In this document: positions 13,543 through 23,524 of the stretch, piece after piece | How the letters are laid out: every line of letters starts with the position of its first letter | How positions within the stretch are numbered: the first letter of the stretch is position 1 | From: Erigeron canadensis | Lineage: Eukaryota > Streptophyta > Magnoliopsida > Asterales > Asteraceae | Reading direction: 5' to 3' | DNA: 64,000 bases | NCBI RefSeq assembly: GCF_010389155.1 | Contig: NC_057766.1 | Coordinates: forward strand, 33,985,516-34,049,515 | Notes under the pieces: generated by a model | Database searches by the model: none | Told to the model about the DNA's origin: nothing | What the model saw: only the letters and a program-made list of their open reading frames with translations | Made by a program: the position numbers and the translations under genes

Positions 13543-13573
<31 letters not shown>

Positions 13574-15179
13574 TACAGATTATGTTTCTATAAATATATC
13601 AACTATGTCTTTTTCTCCCTCTATCTTTCAAAAATTAAATAAAACGAAATGATAAAATTAATTAGCTTTTTTTATTTACTTTTTCATTAAATTTGTCATA
13701 TGTTAAGCGGTATTTAATAAATGATATTTGAATTGTAACTAAGGGCGGTTGATTAGCATAAAACCGTTTCCTTGCGATCCTCCCACGTTAAACGACGAAG
13801 GCGTGGTTTGGGGTTGGTTTGTAATTAGATTTTTTTATTTGTCAGTTTTTTTAAATTTGGTATTCTTATTAAGTACGTTTTCTACTTTGAATCCTTGAAT
13901 GAGTAATAAGTAGGCTATAATTAACTGAAAATTCGATGAACTGTTCATGAATATTTTGCCGGAAAGTTTTCTTTTCCGGTATTTTAGTTAAATGAACTAA
14001 CATAGATAAAAAAAAAACTGTCCGTGTAGTTAAACGAAAGTGAACATAACTCTAGTTGTCATATATGTTCATAAACGTTCAATGATCAGTTCACGAATGT
14101 TCGTTCATTTATGTTTGTTCGTATATGTTTGTTTATATGTACATTATTTGTAGCTAAAACTATAACTATAATTGATATCTATACTTCGATTGAAAACAAA
14201 TAATATATTTTTTTATCCATATAAACACTTCTTTAGCTTCTGAACTTTGGTAGCTTTTCACTTTTAACTTTCCATTTCTATTTTGTTATGTTAACCATCT
14301 CCACACTCCACAGTGCTATAGTGGTTAACATGTTATACCTCTTTACAAAAGGTGCAGGCTTGGAAATATCTTATGGAAATATTCAGAAACGATCACTGGA
14401 TCCCAAAAGCGAACATACATGAACAAAGAAAATTTCCTGTGAACGAACATAAACACAATTATATGTTCATTAACTATTTGATTAGGTAACTAATGAACAT
14501 GAACACTTCATTCGATTCATTGACAACCTTACTAATGAGTAATGACTAATGACACATTTTCAGGGGAACTTCCTTACTTTATATAGTTTGCATTTTCATG
14601 AGCTAAATTTAGATTGGATTTTATTCTTTATTGAAATGTAAGGTATGCAGTATGCACTATCCAAGTCTTTAGCATGGTTATATAAACGGGTTGAGTTTGG
14701 GTTGAAACATTCGTGTCCCCCAATATACCAACTCACAATCCATACATGAAAAGTTAAAAACAGAACATGATTGTCATTCCTCTCTTTTAACTGTTCAGAT
14801 AACAAAACTGAAAAGAAAAACTAAAAACAGAAAGTTATAAATGACTTAAGCCCATCAATTTTATTCCTAAATTTTAACCAAATTGTTGACATCCCAAATA
14901 AAGTTCATATGATAACTAAAAGCTATAATGAGCCAACCAACTGACAACTAAAAAATACAATGAATCTGTTTCTGTTTTGATACCCCTTCCAATCTTGCCA
15001 TTTTTAAGAATACATATAAGGGGAAAAGTCAATTATGGAATTCAAAATTTGTCAACCACCTAAATTAAATAAGTAATGCAAGCAATATAACTTGATTTAG
15101 TACAACATTCTGGTCATCACTGCCAGCAGTTTAGCTCAACAAGATAGTCCAATGATACGAATTCAAAACTTCACCCATT
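13310..15179. other. Intergenic, repeat-rich; no gene seen
   Basis: Upstream of the GT17 gene. Contains an AT microsatellite (13543-13568). From about 13900 to 14540 there are many copies in both orientations of a GTTCATGAAC-like word (for example 14069-14120 against 14440-14510), suggesting a degraded inverted-repeat element. No open frame has recognisable similarity. Confidence 0.45.
13543..13568. repeat. AT dinucleotide microsatellite
   Basis: About 13 uninterrupted AT units. Confidence 0.9.
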
Positions 15180-15182
15180 TTA

Positions 15183-15284
15183 GAGCATCAGGTATGAGAC
15201 GCATACAAAAGGGGCGGCATGGGGATCGGTTCGGCACTGGACTCCCAGTGGGCGACGCCGACGCCAACCCCATTCCTGGTGCTC
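15183..15284. mobile_element. Tourist/PIF-Harbinger-like MITE (102 bp)
   Basis: Ends GAGCATCAGGTATG and CATTCCTGGTGCTC form 14-bp inverted repeats with two mismatches. Both sides carry TTA (15180-15182 and 15285-15287), the TWA target duplication expected of PIF/Harbinger elements. GAGCATC is a common Tourist terminus. The inside is unusually GC-rich (GGGCGACGCCGACGCC) for this window. Confidence 0.7.
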
Positions 15285-15287
15285 TTA

Positions 15288-15998
15288 GCTATGTAAAAGG
15301 TGAACCACACTACATAGAATGATAGAAGTCAAGTCATGCTGCAAACTTCACAATCAAATCTTTAATCACTAAAGGTAAAAGTACTATAAGCCACTTGACA
15401 TGAATCTGGCGATGATGCCCTTGGTTAAATCATATTTTTAATATCGTAAAACCATCACCTACTTCAATGTTCAATCAACAAGCATGGTACTGTCGTAAAA
15501 TTCTTATAATCCAAGAAAATATCAAACAAACTTACAAACCAATGGGGAAATGCCAACTGCCAATGGTTCGATTAGAGATCCTTAAAGCCGTAATAGTCTA
15601 ATCTCAAAATTAACAGGTTCTTTGCTATTGAAAGTCCTTTCTAATGGGGAAAGCAGAGTTGAAAAGACAAACTTTGGGAGTTCAATCTGAGAACAGTAGT
15701 TGATAAATCGAAGCTTTTTTATACAAAATCTCGAATACATTCCGACGCTTGTACAAAAACCAACCAAGTCTCCTAACCTAGGTCCTTACATCTAACAATG
15801 TGCTTCTTCTCTAACACATAAGTATCCCAATATTTGTTCAATCATATCTTTCTAGCTCACTGAATCTATCTACGTTCACTAAACACGAAAATATATCACA
15901 ACAAATTCCCAATAGTAACAGAGACTTACCCACATTTTACCCTGTGATCAAGGTTTCATCTTCTAGCTTACTGTTAGGTTACACCCATAGTTAAAACC
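15288..15998. other. 3' flank of the small minus-strand gene
   Basis: No coding potential on either strand. Probably includes the 3' UTR of the gene ending at 15999. Confidence 0.45.
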
Positions 15999-16686
15999 TC
16001 ATTCTTCTACTAATGCTGTCATTAGCTCTTGTGGAGACGGGTCCCAAATCGGTAAATCCATAAACCGTTGCTTCAGCCGTTGTTCTTCGTCTTCGCATAA
16101 GGCTTCCACACCATCACACAATCTTGAAATCTCAATAATTGTAGCTTCCTGAGCTGAAACCTACAAAATATTCAAAACCCACAAATTATTTCAAAACCCA
16201 TCAATAATATTCGAAACCCATCAATAAAAACATCAACTTTCCATTCCAAATTTTAATCAAATAAAATTAATGTTAACCCTAAAAAAGCCCTAAAATTCAA
16301 GATTTTGACCCACAAAGTACCTGAGCCAGAAGGGTATCAGCGAGTTCCCGGGAAGCAGAATCCGAGGAGCTCTCCGGCGGAACAGCGACGGTTTGATCTT
16401 GCGCCGGCGGTGATGTCGGAATTGGTTGATTTGAGGTGCGGTTTTCTAATGCCTGCAAGGTGTTTGATAAAAGTTCCCAATGACGTATCTCTTGTCCATA
16501 CTTGGATTTTAGCTTTAATAGAGCCCTTTTCTTTCTTTCTACGCGCGCTTTGGCTTCAGCTGCCGGATCCGGCGGTGGTGCGGCGGCGGAGGCGTTGGTG
16601 AGGTCGAGATTTAGACGCTTGGGACGGCGGAAGATGAAGCCGTCTTCGTTGACGACTTCCCAATCTTGTTGGTTTAGTGTTTCCAT
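15999..16686 (-). CDS. Small plant protein of unknown function, coiled-coil-like
   Basis: Two exons on the minus strand, 16686-16321 and 16160-15999, giving 175 residues. The join (LADTLLAQ to VSAQEATIIEISRLCD) keeps frame with GT and AG borders. It begins METLNQQDWEVVNEDGFIF, then RRPKRLNLDL, an Ala/Pro linker, and a charged helix AKARVERKKRALLKLKSKY. A Ser/Pro linker follows, then a C-terminal helix EISRLCDGVEALCEDEEQR with the ending LPIWDPSPQELMTALVEE. No signal peptide or membrane segment. I recognise this as a plausible conserved plant protein from its ordered termini but cannot name a domain or function. GC-rich first exon, unlike the surroundings. Confidence 0.8.
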
Positions 16687-16964
16687 GTAAAACGATGAAA
16701 TTTCAAATTTGAATTGAATTTGAGAGAGTGTTTTTAGTTTGTTTGTTGTATTTATGATTTCTGGAGATTTGAATTTTGCAATTTGTTGTTAAATTCAGAT
16801 AGAGAAGTGAAATGACAATCGCCCAATTAGAAATGGGTAGTCATGTCTTTCGATACATTAACAGTTATTTTGCATTAACAAGTTGTACAGTAAGCATAAA
16901 CGGTTATATTTTATGATAAATATAGGCGCCTGGTGACCCGACCAGTTTTTTAATAAATGACCAC

Positions 16965-16996
16965 ACTTTTTGCAGCGAGGGTTCGCTGCAAAAAGT
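16965..16996. repeat. Subterminal palindrome 1 of the Mutator-like element
   Basis: Perfect 14-bp arms ACTTTTTGCAGCGA and TCGCTGCAAAAAGT around a 4-base centre. It shares the core TTGCAGCGA/TCGCTGCAA with four other palindromes of this element. Confidence 0.9.
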
Positions 16997-17009
16997 CATT
17001 GTACGAAAC

Positions 17010-17131
17010 CGTACACTGTGGACTTAATGGTCCACAGTGAAGTTTGTTTTTATCCACTTTTTGCAGCGACCTCGCTGCAAAAAGTGGATAAAAACATACT
17101 CCACTGTGGACCATCAAGTCCACAGTGTACG
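17010..17131. repeat. Long hairpin, 60-bp arms with 2-bp spacer
   Basis: Arms 17010-17069 and 17072-17131 are near-perfect inverted copies with only a few mismatches. The centre is GCAGCGA-CC-TCGCTGC. Each arm itself contains a smaller palindrome (CACTGTGGACTTAATGGTCCACAGTG on the left, in two halves). It lies between the left terminus and the transposase start, so it may sit in the promoter or leader. Transcribed, it would fold into a long near-perfect RNA stem. Confidence 0.92.
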
Positions 17132-17544
17132 AGCGGTTCTATATATGGAAACTCGTATCGTCCGATTTTCTCAAAATCGTTTTCAAGTTCTATTTGTTCT
17201 TTCAGTTCTATCTCAATATAGTTATAGTTATAGTTCTTTCAGTTCTTTCAATTTTCAATATATATATATATGTGTGTTATTGTTTTCATTTATATAGATA
17301 GATATAGATATATAAATATACATTAGATTTTCAATATACTATAAATTGTAGAACTTTAGTATTATTATTATAGTTTATCATTATTTCAGATGGATTTTGA
17401 AAGTATATGGGGCGAAATGGGTGCGGAAGGTTTTGAGCTTCACTTAGAAGAACCTGATGAAGAATTTGACATACCAGAGGCGGCCCCTCATTTTGACTAC
17501 GACGCTAGGGTCTTCCACACCGATCAGGTATCCTTGTTAACTTT

Positions 17545-19370
17545 AAAAAAAACTAATTTAGGCAAATATCATTATTAGTTTATATTTTAGTAGTATTTAA
17601 TTTGTGTTTTTTTGTTAAATTTATTGCATATTTAAAATGTCAGATATTTATTAGTATACAAATTAATGATAATTTAGGTTACCAAAAAGGTGGTCGGGTT
17701 ACCAGACGCCTTTTAAAAAAAAACTAATTTAGGCAAATATCATTAAAATATTTATATTTTAGTACTACTTAATTTGTGTTTCGTTGTTAAATTTATTGCA
17801 ATTTTAAAATGTTAGATATTGCATATATAAAATGTTAGATATTTATTAGTATACAAATTAATGATAATTTAAAAAAAAAAAACTAATTTAGGCAAATATC
17901 ATTAGAATATTTATATTTTAGTACTATATAATTTGTGTTAGGATGTTAAATTTATTGCAATTTTAAAATGTTAGATATTGCAATTTTAAAATGTTAGATA
18001 TTTATTAGTATACAAATTAATGATAATTTAAAAAAAAAAACTAATTTAGGCAAATATCATTAAAATATTTATATTTTAGTACTATTTAATTTGTGTTAGG
18101 ATGTTAAATTTAGTGCAATTTTAAAATGTTAGATATTGCAATTTTAAAATGTTAGATATTTATTAGTATACAAATTAATGATAATTTTTTTAAAAAAAAA
18201 CTAATTTAGGCAAATATCATTAAAATATTTATATTTTAGTACTATTTCATTTGTGTTTCGTTGTTAAATTTATTGCAATTTTAAAATGTTAGATATTGCA
18301 ATTTTAAAATGTTAGATATTTATTAGTATACAAATTAATGACAATTTAAAAAAAAAAACTAATTTATGCAAATATCATTAAAATATTTATATTTTAGTAC
18401 TATATAATTTGTGTTTCGTTGTTATATTTATTGCATATTTAAAATGTTAGATATTTATTAGTATACAAATTAATGATAATTTAAAAAAAAAACTAATTTA
18501 TGCAAATATCATTAAAATATTTATATTTTAGTACTATTTAATTTGTGTTTCGTTGTTATATTTATTGCATATTTAAAATGTTAGATATTTATTAGTATAC
18601 AAATTAATGATAATTTAAAAAAAAAACTAATTTATGCAAATATCATTAAAATATTTATATTTTAGTACTATTTAATTTGTGTTTCGTTGTTATATTTATT
18701 GCATATTTAAAATGTTAGATATTTATAAGTATACAATTTAATGATAATTTAAAAAAAAAAACTAATTTAGGTGTTCGATTCACACGAAGAATTGTTCAAC
18801 TGGGCCAAAAGTACAGGATTGCAGCTTGGTTATGTGTTAATCAAATTTAATTTGTGTTTCGTTGTTAAATTTATTGCAATTTGAAAATGTTAGATATTGC
18901 AATTTTAAAATGTTAGATATTTATTAGTATACAAATTAATGATAATTTTTAAAAAAAAACTAATTTATGCAAATATCATTAAAATATTTATATTTTAGTA
19001 CTATTTAATTTGTGTTTCGTTGTTATATTTATTGCATATTTAAAATGTTAGATATTTATTAGTATACAAATTAATGATAATTTTAAAAAAAAAACTAATT
19101 TATGCAAATATCATTAAAATATTTATATTTTAGTACTATTTAATTTGTGTTTCGTTGTTATATTTATTGCATATTTAAAATGTTAGATATTTATTAGTAT
19201 ACAAATTAATGATAATTTAAAAAAAAAACTAATTTATGCAAATATCATTAAAATATTTATATTTTAGTACTATTTAATTTGTGTTTCGTTGTTATATTTA
19301 TTGCATATTTAAAATGTTAGATATTTATAAGTATACAATTTAATGATAATTTAAAAAAAAAAACTAATTT
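17545..19370 (+). repeat. Minisatellite array filling transposase intron 1
   Basis: About 12 tandem units of roughly 133-195 bp. Each has CTAATTTA[G/T]GCAAATATCATT, then TTTATATTTTAGTACTAT, AATTTGTGTTTCGTTGTTA and TTAGTATACAAATTAATGAT. Early units (starting about 17553, 17723, 17881, 18038, 18209) are longer and carry a doubled GCAATTTTAAAATGTTAGATATT block. Later units are about 134 bp. The unit start CTAATTTAG|G is the same as the intron's acceptor before exon 2, so units have grown around a splice acceptor. Confidence 0.93.
18771..18846 (+). other. Duplicated 5' part of transposase exon 2 inside the array
   Basis: About 76 bp nearly identical to 19373-19448 (GTGTTCGATTCACACGAAG...). Encodes VFDSHEELFNWAKSTGLQLG, then runs into repeat sequence. 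It differs from the real exon at 18801-18803 (TGG) against 19403-19405 (TAG). It has the same acceptor context (AAACTAATTTAG) but no evident downstream donor. Confidence 0.9.
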
Positions 19371-20880
19371 AGGTGTTCGATTCACACGAAGAATTGTTCA
19401 ACTAGGCCAAAAGTACAGGATTGCAACTTGGTTATGTGTTAATTAAACGACGAACAAATTCCAACTTAGCTGATGTAAAAAATAAAGTGACGATAGTCTG
19501 TAATCTTTTTGGGAAAATGGATGATACGATAGACGGGCTCGTTAAAAAGACACTTAAATGTCAGTGCCCCTTTAGATTAATCGGTCGTTTGACTGATGAT
19601 GGTTGGAGGATAACGGTTGTAGACGACACACATAATCACTATCTAGCTGAGAATCTGGAGGGTTACGCGTACGCAAGAAGGTTGACTGAAGAGGAGAGAT
19701 TATTTCTGGAAAAAGAATATCATCGCGGTACTACGCCCCGTAAGATGTTAAAGCTATTGAAAGAAAATTTTCCAGGAAACTTGACCCGCAGTGATGACAT
19801 TTACAATTTCCAAAAAGCTATGCGGAAGAAGGCGGCCGAAAAACATGGGAACACTCCAACGTAGGTATATTATATCAAATTTACATATCTTTTTATTTAT
19901 TTACTATGATAGAGTATCTGAAACGACATATGTACGCCATATTGTTCAAACGAAACAGGTTATGTTCAGTATGCTTAAGGAGCATAATTACTTGTATTAT
20001 CATACAACAAACAGTGTATCTGGTCGGTTGGAGAATCTGTTTTTTATACATCCGACATCATTTAAGTTGTGGCGTGCATTTCCTTATGTTATCCAAATAG
20101 ACGCCACGTACAAAACTAATATGTACAACATGCTGTTGGTCGAGATCGTTGGTGTCACTCCAACAAACAGGACCTTTAGCATATCATATGCGTTTATCAT
20201 AAGCGAACAAGAGCATAATTATAGATGGGTGTTAGAGTGTTTGAAGTCGACGTTAGGTGAAGGCTTTGTTGTGCGCGTGGTACTCACGGACCGGGATCTG
20301 GCGCTAATGAAAGCATGCAAAACCGTTATGCCTGAAGCATACCATTTACTGTGTAGAGTGCACATATGGAGGAACATAGACAAATTTAGCATGCCATCGT
20401 TAAAAGGGGAAAGGAAATGGGGGCCTTTTTACGGATGGTGGAAAAAACTTTACGAGTCCCGCACACTAGAAGAGTACACCAACAATTTATCATATTTAAA
20501 AGAGAAGATGGGTCCCCGTTTAGACAGTAAGTGAAGTGCTTTTGAAGTTTTTTTTTTCTAATTTTTGGTAAATCACATATACCCACACAAGCTAATCAAA
20601 TGTTAAATTGACAGAGGTTTACAAGTACCTGCAGAAGGAGTGGCTTTCCCCGTACAAGGAAAAGTTTGTGTCCTTTTGGGTGGATCAGCACCTCAACTAC
20701 CGTAACTACACTACCAACAGAGTTGAGGCTGAGCATTCACTCCTCAAGTCCGAGTTACAGGGGAGATGTACATTTCAAAGAATAATTCAATGTGTTAATG
20801 ATATCCTCCTCGGACAAGATACAGAAATCAAAGGCCAACTGGAGGAAAGCAGGATTTATAGAGCAGGATTTATAAATCAA

Positions 20881-21707
20881 GGGCCAACTACCCTCGGACA
20901 ACTACCCTCTGGTAATACCCCAACAAAGCTCTCCAGTCCTCCTGTGACATACCTCTGGAGGAACAGCCTGTTCCAACTACGGAATTGCATCCAGGCCCCC
21001 CTTTTTGGAAAAGTGGGCTCTCTTGAACTGGCTCTTTCGAAGCCGATACTGATCTGAGCAGTCCCTGTCAACACACAGCCTGAACCCTCGCCTGATAGGA
21101 TCCTCGGGGTTAGGAATCTGAATAAAGTGGTCCAATTTGAACCGAGTCTGCAATTTATAAAAGTAAAAGTTAGCGAAATTAAAAATTGATACAAACATCA
21201 AAGAAGAAGTTAAAAATTAATAATATTTTACGTTCAGAGTCGGGATGATAAACTCCTTTCTTTCAGCAGGCACATGGTCCAGGAGTCGTATGTCTGAGGG
21301 ATGTGGCGGACCAATGTGCCAATGAGGCTCTTATCATAGAAGAATTTGAGCCGATCGCCTGCCACGTTTTTAAGCTGCTCGTGTCAAAGTCGATCGACAG
21401 ACGGCCTTTTTTCGCGAACTCGGCCTCCAGATTTAAATTTTGACAGGGCCCCCTCCCCTTTCCCTTTCGTGGGGCTAGCAAAAATTAAAAAAACAAGTTA
21501 GTAAAAAAATATTAAATTAAAATATGAATTATAAAGAACCAAATTCTAAAAAGACAAGTTAGTAAAAAAAATATTAAATTAAAATATGAATTATAAAAAA
21601 ACCAAATTCCTTACCGCCGCGGCCTTTGCAGCCCCATGTAATCTTCCACCATGGTCGACGTGGGTCTTCATTGCCGCCATCACCGCCATGGTAAGTCGCC
21701 ATCTATA
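20881..21707 (-). pseudogene. Ptta/En-Spm-like plant transposase gene fragment (PF03004-like)
   Basis: Minus-strand exons at about 21707-21615, 21474-21232 and 21134-20881 are bounded by good GT/AG signals. Read in the likely frames, they give RKGKGRGPCQNLNLEAEF, RLSIDFDTSSLKTWQAIGSNS, then after shifts LVRHIPQTYDSW and LDHVPAERKEFIIPTLN. The last piece has RLRKSQFKRAHFSKKGGLDA and GMSQEDWRALLGYYQR. This order (RGPT-like start, G.NS motif, W/F-RLRKS, HF.KKGG, P.GM..EDW) matches my recollection of plant Ptta/En-Spm transposase-like proteins. Broken by frame changes in the second exon, a TAG at 20979-20977, and a one-base loss just before GMSQEDW. It converges on, and overlaps, the transposase 3' end. 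A proline-rich open stretch at about 22889-22734 (-) might be its first exon, but has no ATG. Confidence 0.6.
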
Positions 21708-21709
21708 CT

Positions 21710-22640
21710 GCAAAATACAAATCATATTATACGTTTTTTGCAAAATACAAATCATATAACAAAATTATCACAAATTTAATTACTTTTATATATATCTTTT
21801 TTACTTGATAATAATTTTTAGAACTCCGTTTATACAATATAAATTTACTTTTATACTTTTAAATTTAACTTTATAGTAATTTTTAATACGTCTTAAGTAG
21901 TTTATTTAATCGAAATTTTTAATTCAAATTTTTACATAATTTTGTATATTTAGTTCAATACATATATTTTTAACATAATCTTGGCTACTTATTTTAATCA
22001 ATTTTTTTAACAAATTTTAATCTACGTTATTTTTAATTTGTCAATATTCTAACCAAAAAGTAAAACACCTAACACTAATGACTAAAATATTCTAACAAAT
22101 CAATATATTAACTTTTTAACTTAATTTTTTATACGTCATACTTTTGAACTTAATTTTTATAATTAATTTTTATGTATATTTTTGTTGAACTAAATTTTAT
22201 TACGTCTTAAGTAGTTTATTTAATCAAAATTTTTACATAATCTTGCCTATTTATTTTAATCAATTTTTTAACAAATTTTAATCTACGTAATTTTGCATTT
22301 AATGATATATATTCTAACAAATCACTAACAAAACAAATTCGTGGCTCCTAACAAATCACTAAATTATCAACAAATCAAACTAACTATACTAACAAACCTA
22401 TTAAAATCCTATAAACAACTAATAATCCTAACAAAACTAATAAATATACAAAAACTATACTAACATACCAATATTCTAACAAAACTAACTAATTAACAAA
22501 ACTAACAAAACTAATAATAACATACCAATATACTAACAAACCTATTAAAATCCTATAAACAACTAATAATCCTAACAAATTAACAAAACTAATATATATA
22601 CAAAAACTATACTAACATACCATGGAGGCCCGCATTTTTT
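21710..22640. repeat. AT-rich degenerate CTAACAAA repeats inside the Mutator-like element
   Basis: Low-complexity DNA. From about 22040 to 22620 it is built from variants of CTAACAAA and AAACTA, with some longer blocks repeated, such as CCTATTAAAATCCTATAAAC at about 22398 and 22542. Likely the long first intron of the minus-strand gene. No coding signal. Confidence 0.6.
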
Positions 22641-22645
22641 ACTTT

Positions 22646-22666
22646 TTGCAGCAAGGGTCGCTGCAA
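22646..22666. repeat. Subterminal palindrome 3 (one mismatch)
   Basis: TTGCAGCAAGGGTCGCTGCAA: same core as the other palindromes, with G to A in the left arm. Confidence 0.8.
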
Positions 22667-23084
22667 CAACTAGTAATGGTCTAGATACTAAAAAATAATG
22701 GTTTTGATATTGGGAAAAGCATAAAATACATACCAGAATTTGAAATGGCCGGAAAATTTGGGGGAGGACGACCTGCCGGAATTTGGGGGAGGATAATCCT
22801 GACACTGGCGGTACTGCGGTGGCGGTGGACGGCGGCGGCGGCTGGCGGTACTGCCCGGTGGTGGCTGGCGGGGGTGATGATCCCGACACTTCGTGATACC
22901 CGGATTGTTATACTAAGGGGACTGGATTGTTAGTAGCCGGAGGTGTTTTTGTGGATGGATTTGTTAAATTTTGTTAAACAAAATCGGAAGAAAAAGTGTA
23001 AGAAAATGTTAGATATTGAAGGGTGGAGGAAGGAAAATGATGGAATAGATGGGTGGATCGGTTTTTAAAAAGTGCTCCGGGTTA

Positions 23085-23115
23085 ACTTATTGCAGCGAGG
23101 GTCGCTGCAATAAGT
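23085..23115. repeat. Subterminal palindrome 4
   Basis: Perfect 14-bp arms ACTTATTGCAGCGA and TCGCTGCAATAAGT around GGG, near the right terminus of the element. Confidence 0.9.
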
Positions 23116-23174
23116 CGAGTAACAGTCGGTCAAACATTTAAAGCGGCTTAGTGGAAGGCTGACGTGGCATGGGT

Positions 23175-23199
23175 TTTTGCAGCGAGGGTCGCTGCAAAA
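23175..23199. repeat. Subterminal palindrome 5
   Basis: Perfect 11-bp arms TTTTGCAGCGA and TCGCTGCAAAA around GGG, 47 bases inside the right terminus; this mirrors palindrome 1, which lies about 40 bases inside the left terminus. Confidence 0.9.
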
Positions 23200-23524
23200 T
23201 CTGGCTGGTCAAATTACCAAAAATGCTGGTCGAGATACGGGGCGCGTAAATATATCGAAACTGATATTATCACTACTCATTAAAAATACAAAGGACAAAA
23301 TATTTAAATAAAATTGCGAATAGGTAACGTTATTTATTTATTTTTGAGTAAAACATGGATTAAAAGTTTAGATATTAATATATATATTAAAAACAAAGTT
23401 ACAGAATGCATGTAAAGAATAGTAACGGGCCGTTTTATTTTTTGGGCCCATTTTTATTTTCTTAGTGTGCCGCTTTATTTTTTTTTTTGACCCATCTTAT
23501 ATTTTAATTTTGGGCTTGACAAAT

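Larger units (their letters stand above)
17390..21057 (+). pseudogene. FAR1/MURA-type Mutator transposase, broken
   Basis: Exons 17390-17527, 19373-19860, 19913-20526 and 20615 to about 20857. Exon 1 encodes an acidic N terminus (MDFESIWGEMGAEGFEL). Exon 2 carries a WRKY-GCM1/FAR1-type zinc-binding region (KCQCPFR ... DDTHNHYL). Exons 3-4 carry a MULE DDE transposase with the three acidic residues visible: FPYVIQIDATYKTN (D), VVLTDRDLALM (D) and NRVEAEHSLLKSE (E), plus the CRVHIW motif between. Damage: a TAG at 19403-19405 early in exon 2 where the duplicated copy at 18801 reads TGG (Trp). Around 20860 the frame runs out of transposase sequence into the antisense of the neighbouring gene, so the usual C terminus is missing. 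By family it would cut and paste the element. Confidence 0.85.
16925..23246. mobile_element. Mutator-like element (6.3 kb) with two broken genes
   Basis: Ends: GGCGCCTGGTGACCCGACCAG at the left, and at the right, read inward, CGCGCCCCGTATCTCGACCAG; similarity continues to about 40 bp (both reach TTTT...TGACC). The flanks carry TAAATATA on both sides (16917-16924 and 23247-23254), an exact 8-bp duplication that can be read as 9 with a shifted end. The inside has a FAR1/MURA-type transposase gene (+), a convergent Ptta/En-Spm-like gene (-), subterminal palindromes and a long intron array. The convergent two-gene plan recalls maize MuDR (mudrA/mudrB), though the second gene is a different family. 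Both genes are damaged, so this copy is probably not autonomous. Confidence 0.88.

Noticed and set aside
17545..19370. CRISPR-like or satellite array
   Set aside because: Units are directly adjacent long tandem repeats without unique spacers, inside a plant transposon intron.
22572..22889. Proline-rich minus-strand frame as first exon of the Ptta-like gene
   Set aside because: No ATG in frame after the upstream stop, and it cannot be joined in the right frame to the next exon with confidence; mentioned only as a possibility.
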